Shown in pieces: positions 45,708-55,313 of a stretch of 64,000 nucleotides of DNA; position 1 is the first letter of the stretch; every line of letters begins with the position of its first letter. Below the pieces are notes generated by a model. It was not told where the DNA came from. It did no database searches and saw only the letters and a list, made by a program, of their open reading frames with translations. The DNA comes from Verrucomicrobiales bacterium (GTDB taxonomy: Bacteria > Verrucomicrobiota > Verrucomicrobiia > Limisphaerales > J093), in the NCBI GenBank assembly GCA_024233305.1, contig JACKPV010000034.1:139829-203828 (forward strand), read 5' to 3'. The position numbers and the translations under genes were made by a program.

Positions 45708-47875
45708 GAAGATCTTCTCAACTCTTCCGCCTCCACGTCTCCCGTGCCGGTTCGACTCACGCGCCACCCCCCGCCAGCTTCGCGGCACACCCCAACCGCC
45801 TCATCCGCATCCTGCAGGGTCAGCCCCTCCTTCCCCGCGGAAACCGCCGTTTCGGCCGGGCCGAAATGCGTCCAGAAGCGTGCCATGGAACCTGTGACCT
45901 CCAGCCGCAGCCCCACCCCTGGATCAAGCCGTTGGTAATACGCCGACCGCCAGCCGAATGACGCATCAGCGGTCCCTTTAGAGACAACCGCGGAGCCCCG
46001 CTCCTCAAAAGCCCCGGCACTCACGGCAAGAGCCCGTCCGCCGGCTTCAAACATCACCCGCGCGCCGTCGCCGCCGACCTGCCCGGCCTCGAGCGGGAGT
46101 AGCCAGTTCAACTGGATTGACGCAATCCGTGCGGTCGCGACTTCATCAAGCACCACCCATCCCAGGGGGTTCAGCAGAAACACAGAACGTTCATGACGAT
46201 AGCGCCGCCCGTTGCCGGCGACGACCTCAATCGCTCCCCGCCAACCGGTCATATCCGGATCCGCTGAGGAGATCCGGCCAGCCGGTTTCCCTTCCACCCA
46301 AGGCAGCCACAAGAACCGACCCGCTGATTCCATCTGGTCCGCTCCGTCGACCGTGACGGTGTTGTGAAAGCGCGTGTTCCGGAACCCGTGCTTCCATGGA
46401 GGCGGTGCGTTGTAGCTGTAGGTTCCCGGATCCGCGGCAACGTTCACGCCCCTCCACCAGAGATCGACGTGCAGCAGATCTGCATGCGCCGGGCGGTGCC
46501 GGAAACGGCGGGGGCAGTGAATGACCGCGAAACTCTCCTCACCGCGAAGCGTGTAGTACCCCGCCTGCTCCGCCGCAAAGGACCTCCGCTTCGGGAATTC
46601 AGGCTGCCCGGATTCAGCCACCCCAACACCCATCAGCCACAGCGATTCCTCATCCCAAGGACCCGCGGGGTAAAGCCGTCCCCTTCCGAGGACCAAGTTC
46701 GCCGCCTGCAACGCCGGGCGAAAGTCCGTGTAGTCACAGGGACTCAGCGGCAGGACCAACGCCCCGTCATTCCCGCCAAAGCAAGGAACCCCTCCGGAGA
46801 TCCCGTCCTGCAACTGATACAGAAAGTCGACCGCCCCACAGACCCGCCGCTTGAGTGCGTCGCTGAACGGCCGGTCAAGCAAATCCGCCAAGCGTAAGGC
46901 CCAGGAGAAATCCTGCAGCATCACCCGGTGATAGTTGGCGGAGTGTTGGGAAAAACCGCCATCGTCGTAGATCAACTCGCGCGCCAGTCGCTCCAGAAGG
47001 CTTCGCCCCCGAGCCTCCCATCGCGCGGCCGCCTGCAACTCGGGGAACAACGTGCCCAGTGTCCAAAGCCCCACCGCCTCGCTGATTCCGTGGTTGTTCT
47101 CCTGGCTCAGGGCGTAGCCGATGTTCGCCGCAATCCGCTCGCCGCTGCGGGCGAGCATTTCCAGCAGCATCGCCTCGCGCTTGGGCGTGGTGGCCGGCGA
47201 ATCCGCGAACGCCTGCCAAGAGAAGCACCAGGCCATCACCCGAAACGCCGCCTCCTGCCCACACATCCATTGAGGCCCCCGATTGGGCGGGTTCTTCGCC
47301 CGCCAGTCCTCAACCAACTTCCAAAACAATTCCGGCCACCGTTCGTCGCCATCGCGCCAGTAAGCTCGGACCAAGGTGTAAGCAAAGCCAAACCGGCTGA
47401 GTTCCCAGATGCACTTGATGTCCCCGCCGGAAAAGGTGTCGATCCGGCTCCAATGCGCGTCCGACTTCAGCCGCCGCCCCATAAACGGATCAAGGAACCA
47501 GTCCGGCGGGTTGCCGCAGTCATGCCAGGTCTTCTCGAAGAAACAGAACTCGCCGGCAAGGAAGCGCTCCGCGGCACGGATGGGGTTCGCCTCCGCGGAA
47601 TCCCACTGCCGCAGGATCGGGCCTAACCTGGCCCGATCAGCCGTCGCGAAAAAGAAGCGCGGAGCGCGGGCGCGACGATATCTCGCGTAGGCGTCCGGGC
47701 TCGAAAGGGCCGGATCAGTCAGAACGCCAGCCAGACCATCCACGCGCCACTCACGCACCGGCATCCGGCGCTCGAGCCGGCCGAATCGCCGGGCCAGTGC
47801 GTACCAGAACCGGAACCACAGCCAGCCCGGACCAAGGTACCGGATCAAGTACAGCGCTTTCGTGATGTGCTTCAT
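45692..47875 (-). CDS. Heparinase II/III family polysaccharide lyase-like protein
   Basis: The 727-residue protein has an alpha/alpha-toroid domain (about 100-420) with ENNHGISEAVGLWTLG and DGGFSQHSANYHRVMLQDF, the Asn-His and Tyr-His catalytic segments. A beta-sheet domain follows with RPAHADLLHVDLWWRGVNVAADPGTYSYN and FHNTVTVDGADQME. These copies inside polysaccharide loci usually lack a signal peptide, as here, and are thought to trim or release the polymer. The start at 47875 is the first plausible ATG; the frame is open upstream. Confidence 0.9.
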   Translation of the reverse strand: MKHITKALYLIRYLGPGWLWFRFWYALARRFGRLERRMPVREWRVDGLAGVLTDPALSSPDAYARYRRARAPRFFFATADRARLGPILRQWDSAEANPIRAAERFLAGEFCFFEKTWHDCGNPPDWFLDPFMGRRLKSDAHWSRIDTFSGGDIKCIWELSRFGFAYTLVRAYWRDGDERWPELFWKLVEDWRAKNPPNRGPQWMCGQEAAFRVMAWCFSWQAFADSPATTPKREAMLLEMLARSGERIAANIGYALSQENNHGISEAVGLWTLGTLFPELQAAARWEARGRSLLERLARELIYDDGGFSQHSANYHRVMLQDFSWALRLADLLDRPFSDALKRRVCGAVDFLYQLQDGISGGVPCFGGNDGALVLPLSPCDYTDFRPALQAANLVLGRGRLYPAGPWDEESLWLMGVGVAESGQPEFPKRRSFAAEQAGYYTLRGEESFAVIHCPRRFRHRPAHADLLHVDLWWRGVNVAADPGTYSYNAPPPWKHGFRNTRFHNTVTVDGADQMESAGRFLWLPWVEGKPAGRISSADPDMTGWRGAIEVVAGNGRRYRHERSVFLLNPLGWVVLDEVATARIASIQLNWLLPLEAGQVGGDGARVMFEAGGRALAVSAGAFEERGSAVVSKGTADASFGWRSAYYQRLDPGVGLRLEVTGSMARFWTHFGPAETAVSAGKEGLTLQDADEAVGVCREAGGGWRVSRTGTGDVEAEELRRSSCTRC

Positions 47876-48060
47876 CGTCGAGCGGATGGTTGACAGCTCG
47901 CCTACCGTAGGACCGGGTGAAGAAACGCTGACACGCAGCACCGAACGTGGGCTAGGCTTGCCAGCCTGCCGGTTCGGGCAACTCCGCTCGCCCGGCACGG
48001 CCCGTGCAGCAGCGCGCCGGCATGGGAATCCCGGCTTGCCAGCAGAAAGGAACCTCTGGC

Positions 48061-49179
48061 CTACGAGAACACCAACCGCTCCAACACCCCCACAATCCGT
48101 TCCCCGGCCTTCCCGTCCCAGAAGGGCGGGATGCCTCCGCGCTTCCAATCGCTGGCAAACAACCGGTCCAAGGCAGGCTTCAGTCGGGCCGGGTCCGTGC
48201 CAATCAACTCGTTGGTGCCGATGCTCACCGTCTCCGGCCGCTCGGTGTTGTCGCGCAACGTCAGGCACGGCACTCCCATCACCGTCGTCTCCTCCGTGAT
48301 CCCACCGGAGTCGGTGATCACCGCCAGCGCGTGACGGACAAGGTGATTGAACTCGAGATACCCCTGCGGCTCGACCAGGTGGAGGCTCGGCGCGAGCGGC
48401 AGCCCCGCCACGCCGCCGAGGACCTTCCGCGTCCGCGGGTGGATCGGAAACACCACCGGCAGGCCGCGCGTTCCGGCCGACACCGCCTCGAGCATCCGGG
48501 CCAGCCCGGTCGGCGTGTCCACGTTCGCCGGACGGTGCAGCGTCAGCACGAAGTACTTCCGGGGCCGCAGCCCGAGGGACTCCGCAAAGGCCGGCGGCCG
48601 CAGCCGCGGCAGTTGCCGGAGCAGCGTGTCGATCATCGTGTTCCCCACGAAGAAGATACGGTCGCCACCCACGCCTGCCCGCCGCAGATTCTCGTTCGCC
48701 GTCTCGCTGGTTGTGAAGAACCAGTTCGTGATCGAGTCCGTCACCACCCGGTTGATCTCCTCCGGCATGGTCCAGTCCCCGGACCGGATGCCGCCCTCGA
48801 CGTGGGCCACGGGGACGCCCAGCTTCCGGGCTACTATTGAGCAGGCCATCGTGGAGGTGACGTCGCCGACCACCACACAGATCTGGGCCGGCCTCTCCGT
48901 GAGAAGCTTTTCGTACCGGACCATCATCGCCGCCGTCTGCTCCGCGGCAGTGCCGGAACCCGCATCGAGGTTCACGTCCGGCTCCGGCAGCCCCAGCTGT
49001 TCGAAGAAAGCCCCGGACATGGCCCGGTCATAGTGCTGGCCCGTGTGGACCACGCGGTACCGGAGCGCGCCGCCGCGTGCGGCGGCCGCCTTCAGCGCCT
49101 CCACGATGGGGGCGATCTTCATGAAGTTCGGCCGCGCCCCAGCAATGAGGTCGATCAGAGGAGATGTATTCAAGTTCAC
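48061..49179 (-). CDS. wecB: UDP-N-acetylglucosamine 2-epimerase, intact copy
   Basis: The 372-residue enzyme has AGARPNFMKIAPIVEAL, VHTGQHYDRAMSGAFFEQLGLPEPD, the VEGGIRSGDWTMPEEINRVVTD active-site segment, LTLHRPANVD, ITDSGGITEETTVMGVP and RDNTERPETVSIGTN. It interconverts UDP-GlcNAc and UDP-ManNAc. A GTG at 49179 gives the standard N-terminus. It is the only complete copy among three related genes in the window. Confidence 0.93.
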   Translation of the reverse strand: MNLNTSPLIDLIAGARPNFMKIAPIVEALKAAAARGGALRYRVVHTGQHYDRAMSGAFFEQLGLPEPDVNLDAGSGTAAEQTAAMMVRYEKLLTERPAQICVVVGDVTSTMACSIVARKLGVPVAHVEGGIRSGDWTMPEEINRVVTDSITNWFFTTSETANENLRRAGVGGDRIFFVGNTMIDTLLRQLPRLRPPAFAESLGLRPRKYFVLTLHRPANVDTPTGLARMLEAVSAGTRGLPVVFPIHPRTRKVLGGVAGLPLAPSLHLVEPQGYLEFNHLVRHALAVITDSGGITEETTVMGVPCLTLRDNTERPETVSIGTNELIGTDPARLKPALDRLFASDWKRGGIPPFWDGKAGERIVGVLERLVFS

Positions 49180-49319
49180 GAAAGACCCCGCAAGGTGTGG
49201 AATTGAGGAGGTGCAGCGTGGGCCCTGCGGGGGAGGACAGAACAGCAGGCTAAGCGTTAAACCCGGTCGGGTGGGCTGGCCGGGTGTTCTAGCGCCGTCC
49301 TTGTCATGCGCCGTTGTAG

Positions 49320-50726
49320 CTACGACCCTGTCTGAGGTTTCCCTCCGTCGTGACCTGCGCAGGTCACGACGCCACTCCCGGCCTCCGCTGCGCGGCGAGG
49401 GTCCTGCCGCCCATGTGCCTTTGCCCGTCCCCGAGACCAAAGGCAGTAGCCGGCCGCAGCCATGGCCAGCACTGAACTCGCATTCGTTTCCGGCACCGAA
49501 ACCGACCAGACCATGCCGTAGCCCCGCACCTCATCAAGTTGCGAGGCTCCACCATAGGCCGCTGTGCCGTACAAGACGTTCTCATGCAGCCAAGGCGTGC
49601 GCATGGGAGTATCTCCAGCATCGCCACTCGCGAACGTGTGAAGCACAGTAAAGTCCGTTCCGTCGATCCCTAACCGATAGAGTGTCCCGAATTCCTCGCC
49701 GCCCCACACCTCCGTCCCGTGGGAAAGACCATAGAGCTGGGTTCCGTCCGGCGAAATCACCACGCCTCCGTTAGGCTTGGCCCCGTTGTCATCAGCGGAC
49801 GCAAAGTCGTGCAAAACGGTATACTGCTGCCCAGCAAGCTCGTAGCTAAAGACCACTCCTTCGTCAGCGAGATCTGTGTAATAACCAAGCGTCGTGCCGT
49901 ATAGCGTGCCTGCACCATCATAAACAAGGGAGTCGTACGGGTACCCTCCAGCAGTTCCTCCAGAGAAGCCGTGCACGACCTCGTACTGAGTGCCATCAAA
50001 CCGCATACGGAATATGACCCCTGAGGAAGTCGAGCTCAGGTGGTCCGATGCCATTCCGTATAGCCAGTCTCCGACCGCGGTCACCGTGCCGAACGGCCTC
50101 GTTCCCTGTCCTGCCTGGAAACTGTGCAACACCTGGTAGTCGCCGGACACGGTGTCATACCGGTACACACTTCCCCAACCCCCTGTGCCACCCCCGTAGG
50201 TCATACCAAACAGAGCGGTTCCGACTCTTGTAGGTGCCGTGTACGGGTAGGCGCCGTCGCCACCGTCGGACGTCCCTCCAAAGTGATGGACAACCTGGAA
50301 GCCACCCCCGCCCGTGTTGACCCGGAAAAGCGTGCCGCCGTTGTGCTGGCCTCCGGCCCAAGCGATGCCATAGGCCGCACCGCCAGCCAGAGCAAGGGAA
50401 TTGAACACCCTGATACCGTCTTCCGCCTTCCCGAAGTCATGCAATAGCAGAAAGTCGCTTCCATCAGGCTTCACGCGGTATACCACACCCCGGTCTCCAG
50501 CCCCGCCATACGCAGTGGTTCCGTAGAGGATGCCATCGGTGTCCATGACAACCGAACCGTACGGCCGCTCACCCCCGCTTCCCGTGAAGAGGTGAACAGG
50601 CTCGACCTGCGCCAGCACTACGGGAAGGGCGATCATGGCGGCGCATAGCCATAGTATTTGTCGTAAACCATGAGGAGCGGAACGCGCCTCATGCTGGAAC
50701 CATCGCGGGCGTATCGACCTTATCAT
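49320..50726 (-). CDS. GloVer-repeat surface protein with VPET-type C-terminal sorting signal
   Basis: The 468-residue protein has an N-terminal signal segment (LRQILWLCAAMIALPVVLAQ). About eight repeats follow with the choice-of-anchor GloVer pattern, such as LYGTTAYGGAGDRGVVYRV and LYGMTYGGGTGGWGSVYRYD. At residue 411 a VPET box is followed by a short hydrophobic helix (ASSVLAMAAAGYCLW) and an RGRAK basic cluster, a PEP-CTERM-like tripartite signal. About 30 extra residues continue past the basic cluster, partly encoded by a 26-bp palindrome, an unusual extension. It is the probable substrate of the locus exosortase. Confidence 0.85.
   Translation of the reverse strand: MIRSIRPRWFQHEARSAPHGLRQILWLCAAMIALPVVLAQVEPVHLFTGSGGERPYGSVVMDTDGILYGTTAYGGAGDRGVVYRVKPDGSDFLLLHDFGKAEDGIRVFNSLALAGGAAYGIAWAGGQHNGGTLFRVNTGGGGFQVVHHFGGTSDGGDGAYPYTAPTRVGTALFGMTYGGGTGGWGSVYRYDTVSGDYQVLHSFQAGQGTRPFGTVTAVGDWLYGMASDHLSSTSSGVIFRMRFDGTQYEVVHGFSGGTAGGYPYDSLVYDGAGTLYGTTLGYYTDLADEGVVFSYELAGQQYTVLHDFASADDNGAKPNGGVVISPDGTQLYGLSHGTEVWGGEEFGTLYRLGIDGTDFTVLHTFASGDAGDTPMRTPWLHENVLYGTAAYGGASQLDEVRGYGMVWSVSVPETNASSVLAMAAAGYCLWSRGRAKAHGRQDPRRAAEAGSGVVTCAGHDGGKPQTGS
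49346..49371. repeat. 26-bp perfect palindrome near the gene 3' end
   Basis: The half site is CGTCGTGACCTGC followed by its exact complement. It overlaps codons of the C-terminal tail of the GloVer-repeat gene. It could be a REP-like interspersed element or a transcription-end hairpin; no T-run follows. I found no other copy while reading the window. Confidence 0.75.
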
Positions 50727-52144
50727 GTGACGTGGTGGTGAGGTGTGGAGACTAGACTTCTACCCCGATTGTCTGAGCCAGGCGCCAGGAACGGAACTGG
50801 CGATCGCTGTGAGGGCACCTCGCGAGACGTTCCCCGGTACACCACCCCAGCCGCCAGACGCAAACTGACCACTGCCACCTCGCGCAGCTCCTCCAAAGAG
50901 ATGGGCGACGGCCCACCTTGTGGCGGACGCCGTCCACCACCGCCCGCATCTCGACCTCGTGACCCTTGTCCTGCGACCACAGCATGTGGCGCGGGAAGCC
51001 CGGCCAATCGAAGCCTTGCAGGACGCGGAAGTTGTCGAACTGGAGGACGCGGCCTTGGCAGAACACTTCGAGCCGCTCCTCGGGGAACGACTTCCCGCCG
51101 CTGGCCAGGTAATGGACAGTCCCGACGAGCCATCGGCATAGACCAGTTGCAGCGAGGCGGCGTGCCGCAGCCCCCCGCACGGCCGGTCGCATAGGTCGCC
51201 GTGGCGCCCGCGACGGGCCCGCCGGGCAGGAACCGGAGGAGCTCGATGAAGTGGCAAGCCTCGCCCACGATGCGGCCGCCGCCGACGGCAGGGTCCTGAG
51301 TCCGGTGAGCCGGGGGGAGCGCACCCGCGTTCACCGTCATGAGGAAGGTCTTCGGACCAGGCACGGTTCCGAGCAACTGGCGTGCGCGCGCGACGTGCGG
51401 CGCGGAGCGACGATTGAAGCCCACCATGAGGAAGGGGCCGGCGGCGGCGACGTGCGCAGTCCGGATCTCCTCCCACCCCTCGAAGGTCAGACAGAGCGGC
51501 TTTTCAACAAACACGCGGCGTCCGGCCAGGAGGCCCCCCACCACGTATCGGGCGTGGCTGTTGTGGCGCCTCGTGACCATCAACAGTTTCACTGCCGTGT
51601 CGGCCAGCAGCCCGGGACTGTCGATCATGCAGTTCCCCACCATCACCACGCGCTCGGACGGCACGCCTTCATGGGCCAGATTCTCGTTGCCATCCTCCGA
51701 AGGGGTAAGCAGCAGATCGGCCAGGCGGTCGGTCACAATGCGGTTGATCTCCTCCGGCATGGCCTGATCGAATGAGCGCAAGCCCGCCTCCACGTGAGCG
51801 ATGCGGATACCGAGTTTTGCACTCACCAAGGTGGCCGCGACCGTGGAGTTGACATCGCCGTAAACCACCACCCAATCCGGCCGCTCGCACAGAACCACTT
51901 CCTCGAACCGCGTCATGATCTGGGCGGTTTGCGCCGCGTGACTGCCCGATCCGACTTCCAGATTCAGGTCCGGTTCCGGCAGCCCGAGTTGCCGGAAGAA
52001 AACCTCGGACATGTTGGCGTCGTAATGCTGCCCGGTGTGCACGATCCGCTGCTGCACCCCGTCCATGTCCCTCAGGGCGAGGATCACAGGGGCTGCCTTC
52101 ATGAAGTTCGGCCGCGCGCCGACGACGTGGATTATCCTGGGCAT
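50727..52144 (-). pseudogene. Chimeric broken gene: wecB 5' half joined to Gfo/Idh/MocA 3' half
   Basis: The first about 175 codons (from 52144) are a good UDP-GlcNAc 2-epimerase N-terminus: ARPNFMKAAPVIL, YGDVNSTVAAT, VEAGLRSFDQAMPEEINRIVTD and VMVGNCMIDS. In the same frame near 51620 it then becomes the second half of a bi-domain oxidoreductase: GLLADTAVKLLMVTRRHNSHARYV, RVFVEKPLCL, FLMVGFNRR and GEACHFIELLRFL. From about 51170 the similarity moves through two other frames (LRHAASLQLVYADGSSG; TVHYLASGGKSFPEERLEVF and PRHMLWSQDKGHEVEM) and returns to the first (ISLEELREVAVVSLRLAAG). It has no functional product. Confidence 0.88.
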
Positions 52145-52289
52145 TTGGGGTTCGGAATGTCGGAGGACGGAGTTTCTGGGTCTCGGAAGCCAGACGATCG
52201 GCGGTCAGAGGCAGGAGTTCTATGGCGATGCACCGCGGAAGGACTGATGCCTTGACATCATGTTTCACCGTGCAAAGATGCGTTGCACG

Positions 52290-52571
52290 ATGAGAACCAC
52301 GTTGACCATCGATGATGATCTGGCCGGCATCCTGCGAAGTCGTTCACGAGAGTTGGGCAAGCCTTTCAAGGAAGTCGTGAACCAGCTCCTCAGGGCCGGC
52401 ATCACCGCCAACGGGCAGGCGCCAGAAGCGAGGACACCGGTCATGGTCAGGTCCAAACCACTGGGGCTGAGGACGGGATTCGATCCCGACAAGCTGAACC
52501 AGTTGGTGGACGAACTGGCGGCGGAAGATTACCTGCAAACGGCGACGAAAGATGATCCTGCCGGACGTTAA
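52290..52571 (+). CDS. VapB-type antitoxin
   Basis: The 93-residue protein begins MRTTLTIDDDLAGILRSRSRELGKPFKEVVNQLLRAG, a ribbon-helix-helix DNA-binding start. It has a C-terminal toxin-binding tail with GFDPDKLNQLVDELAAEDYL. It overlaps the PIN toxin by 20 bases. An alternative ATG at 52278 would add four residues. The pair is on the plus strand, opposite to the surrounding polysaccharide genes. Confidence 0.82.
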   Translation: MRTTLTIDDDLAGILRSRSRELGKPFKEVVNQLLRAGITANGQAPEARTPVMVRSKPLGLRTGFDPDKLNQLVDELAAEDYLQTATKDDPAGR

Positions 52572-52980
52572 TCTGCTGGTCTATGCGCATGACGAAACGG
52601 CCAGACACCACGCAAGCGCCCGGGCTTGGTGGTATGAGCAGTTGAACGGTGCCCGAATGGTCGGCTTGGCTTGGGTCGTGGTGCTGGGATTCATCCGCCT
52701 GGTGACTAATCGCCAAATCTGCCAGTCGCCTTACGCCCCCTCGGAGGCCCTGGAAATCGTCGGGACTTGGCTGTCGCAGCCGCACGTGCGGATCATTCAC
52801 CCTTCGGAGGATCATTTTCGGCTGGTCTCGAAGTTGATCGCAGAGATCGGCGCCGCCGGGAACCTGACCACCGATGCGCACCTGGCAGCGCTCGCGATTG
52901 AACGGGGCTTGGTTCTGCACACCACCGATGCCGATTTTGCCAGGTTCAAGTCGCTCAAGTGGCGCAATCCGGTGCAATAG
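52552..52980 (+). CDS. vapC: PIN-domain toxin VapC
   Basis: The 142-residue PIN domain shows the acidic residues expected for a Mg-dependent ribonuclease: Asp5 in LPDVNLLVYAHDE, Asp in NLTTDAHLAALAIE and Asp in LHTTDADFARF. VapC toxins cleave tRNA or rRNA; the target of this one is unknown. Located directly after the antitoxin and before the oxidoreductase gene. Confidence 0.88.
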   Translation: MILPDVNLLVYAHDETARHHASARAWWYEQLNGARMVGLAWVVVLGFIRLVTNRQICQSPYAPSEALEIVGTWLSQPHVRIIHPSEDHFRLVSKLIAEIGAAGNLTTDAHLAALAIERGLVLHTTDADFARFKSLKWRNPVQ

Positions 52981-53053
52981 TCCCGGCAGCCCTCGAACTC
53001 GGTTGGTCCACGAATCGAACTTCGACCCAACTTCCCTTCCGCCTCTCCGTAAC

Positions 53054-55186
53054 TCAGCCGCCCGCGGCCCCGCCCGCCTCCACCGTCGCCCGCGTCACTT
53101 CGACGATCTCCTCCCATGGAATGGGGGACTCCGCGCCGTCCCGCAGTGCGTGGACGAATGCCCGCATTTCCGCCGCGTGCCCCTTGTCCTGACGCCACAG
53201 ATTCAACTTGCGAAAGCCCGGCCAGCCGTAACCGCGCAACCGCCGGTAGTTGTCCAGTTGCAACACCCGACCGGCCGCAAACACTTCCAGCCGCTCCTTG
53301 GGACAGGACTTGTGACCAGCCGCAAGGTAATGAACCACGCCATGGGATCCGTCCGCGAACTCCAATCCAATGCTCATGTTGTCCGGACACGGCGGCCCCG
53401 ACTGCGTCCGCCCCCGGGTCACCTGCACCTGCTCGATCCGCTCTCCGACCAGGAACCGCAGCAGGTCGATGAAGTGGCAACCCTCGCCGAGAATGCGGCC
53501 GCCCCCCACGCCAGGATCCTGCGTCCAGTGGTTCGCCGGAATGAACCCGGCGTTCACGGTCATCACGAAGTGCTTGGGTTCGCGCACGGCCCCCAACAGG
53601 CGCTTCATTTCGACCACCTGCGGCGCAAAGCGACGGTTGAAGCCGACCATGACGAACGCCTTGCCGGCGTCGCGCACCGCCCCTTCGATCTGCTCCAACT
53701 CCTCAAGATCGAGACAAAGGGGTTTCTCCACGAACACCCGCTTGCCGGCCTTCAACGCTGCCAACACCCAGCGCGCGTGGGTGTTGTGCCGCGTCGTGAT
53801 GACCACGGTGTTCACCTCCGGATCCGCCAGCAAGGCCGCGGTTTCGGTGGTCGTTTGTTCGAACCCGAATTTCCGTCCCAAGTGAGCGCCGCTGAGCCCG
53901 GTGGAAGACGCGATGACTCGCAGCCTCGCTCCGGCCTCCTTTAGTGCCGGCAGGAGCACCTGCCCGGTGAAGTTGCCCGCGCCAATGACTCCAACCACCA
54001 CCTCGGGCACCGCTGCGGGAGCGGAGCCAGCGAGGGCAATCGTCCGTGCGTTCCTCCCCGCAACGCCGCCATGCGCCGACTGGTCGCCATACTCCAGCAG
54101 AATCCCCAGCGGCTTCTCTTCCGACAAAGCCTGATAGGCTTTCACCGCCTCCTCGAACGGGAACCGGTGGGTGATCAAAGGGCGCACGTCGAGGCAGCCA
54201 TCCTCCATCATGGCCAGCACGGCTTCGAAGTTGCGCTGCTCCGTCCACCGCACATAGCCCAGCGGGTAGTCTTGCCCCTTCTCTTCGTAGGCTGGATCGT
54301 AACGCCCCGGCCCGTACGAACACGAGACCTGAAACGTCAGCTCCTTCTCGTAGAAATCCGCGCGCGACAGCTCCAGGCCCGTCACCCCAACCAGCACGAT
54401 GCGACCGCGCTTGCGGCACATCGTGGCCGCCTGGTGTACCGGCTCGTTGCTCTTGGTAGACGCCGTGATCAACACTCCGTCCACCCCACGGCCGCGGGTC
54501 CACTGCGCGGCCGCTGCAATTGGATCCTCGCCCCGCGAAAGGTCGACGACCTCAGCGCCAAACTGCCGGGCTAGAGCGCACTTCGCCGGATCCAGATCGA
54601 CCCCCATCACCCGGCACCCCTGCGCGCGCAGCATCTGCACACACAGCAAACCAATCAGCCCCAGCCCGGTGACCACCACGTATTCCCCCAGGGTCGGCTC
54701 CAACAGGCGAATGCCCTGCAAACCAATCGCCCCGACCACCGTGAAGGCCGCAGCTTCATTCGACACCCCCTCGGGAACTCGGGCACAGAGATTCCGTGGC
54801 ACACAAACCACCTGGGCGTGCGGTCCGTTGCTCACCACCCGCTCCCCCGCCTTCAATTCCTCGACTCCAGCGCCTGCCTCCACAATCACGCCAACGTTCG
54901 AGTAACCCAACGCGAGGGGCTGATCCAGCTTCGCCTGAACCGAACTCCAGGTTGCCGCCACACCATCCGTGCGCGCCTTTTCTATTACCTGCCGCACCTT
55001 GTCCGGCTGTTGTCGCGCCTTATCGATCCAGCCCGCTTTGCCGAATTCCACGAGCATTCGCTCTGTTCCAGCTGACACCAAACTGGCCCGCGAGCGGATC
55101 AGCAGCGCCCCGGGCCTCACCCCGGCTGTTGGCACCTCCGCCAACGAGGTCTCCCCCGTCCCTAGGTTCTGGAGTATCTGCAACAT
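53054..55186 (-). CDS. Bi-domain oxidoreductase: MDR dehydrogenase fused to Gfo/Idh/MocA
   Basis: The 710-residue protein has an N-terminal medium-chain dehydrogenase domain with VVTGLGLIGLLCVQMLRAQGC and VLITASTKSNEPVHQAATM. The usual catalytic CGTD is SAGTE, so zinc binding is doubtful. The C-terminal Gfo/Idh/MocA domain starts near residue 370 (VVGVIGAGNFTGQVL) and has RVFVEKPLCLDL, FVMVGFNRR and GEGCHFIDLLRFL. Such fusions sit in polysaccharide loci beside heparinase II/III genes and may modify UDP-sugars. The start at 55186 is the first with the family N-terminus (MLQILQNLGTGE). Its second half is the intact relative of the chimeric pseudogene. Confidence 0.9.
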   Translation of the reverse strand: MLQILQNLGTGETSLAEVPTAGVRPGALLIRSRASLVSAGTERMLVEFGKAGWIDKARQQPDKVRQVIEKARTDGVAATWSSVQAKLDQPLALGYSNVGVIVEAGAGVEELKAGERVVSNGPHAQVVCVPRNLCARVPEGVSNEAAAFTVVGAIGLQGIRLLEPTLGEYVVVTGLGLIGLLCVQMLRAQGCRVMGVDLDPAKCALARQFGAEVVDLSRGEDPIAAAAQWTRGRGVDGVLITASTKSNEPVHQAATMCRKRGRIVLVGVTGLELSRADFYEKELTFQVSCSYGPGRYDPAYEEKGQDYPLGYVRWTEQRNFEAVLAMMEDGCLDVRPLITHRFPFEEAVKAYQALSEEKPLGILLEYGDQSAHGGVAGRNARTIALAGSAPAAVPEVVVGVIGAGNFTGQVLLPALKEAGARLRVIASSTGLSGAHLGRKFGFEQTTTETAALLADPEVNTVVITTRHNTHARWVLAALKAGKRVFVEKPLCLDLEELEQIEGAVRDAGKAFVMVGFNRRFAPQVVEMKRLLGAVREPKHFVMTVNAGFIPANHWTQDPGVGGGRILGEGCHFIDLLRFLVGERIEQVQVTRGRTQSGPPCPDNMSIGLEFADGSHGVVHYLAAGHKSCPKERLEVFAAGRVLQLDNYRRLRGYGWPGFRKLNLWRQDKGHAAEMRAFVHALRDGAESPIPWEEIVEVTRATVEAGGAAGG

Positions 55187-55313
55187 GTTTGATGGAAAGC
55201 CGCCCCTCAGCCCTGCGGATTCAGCGGAACCGCGAACGCCCCATGTGACACACAGCCCTCGCCGATTTGGCAGCCCGAGGCTCGGATCGCCTTTAGAGGA
55301 AACGCCCCTCGAG

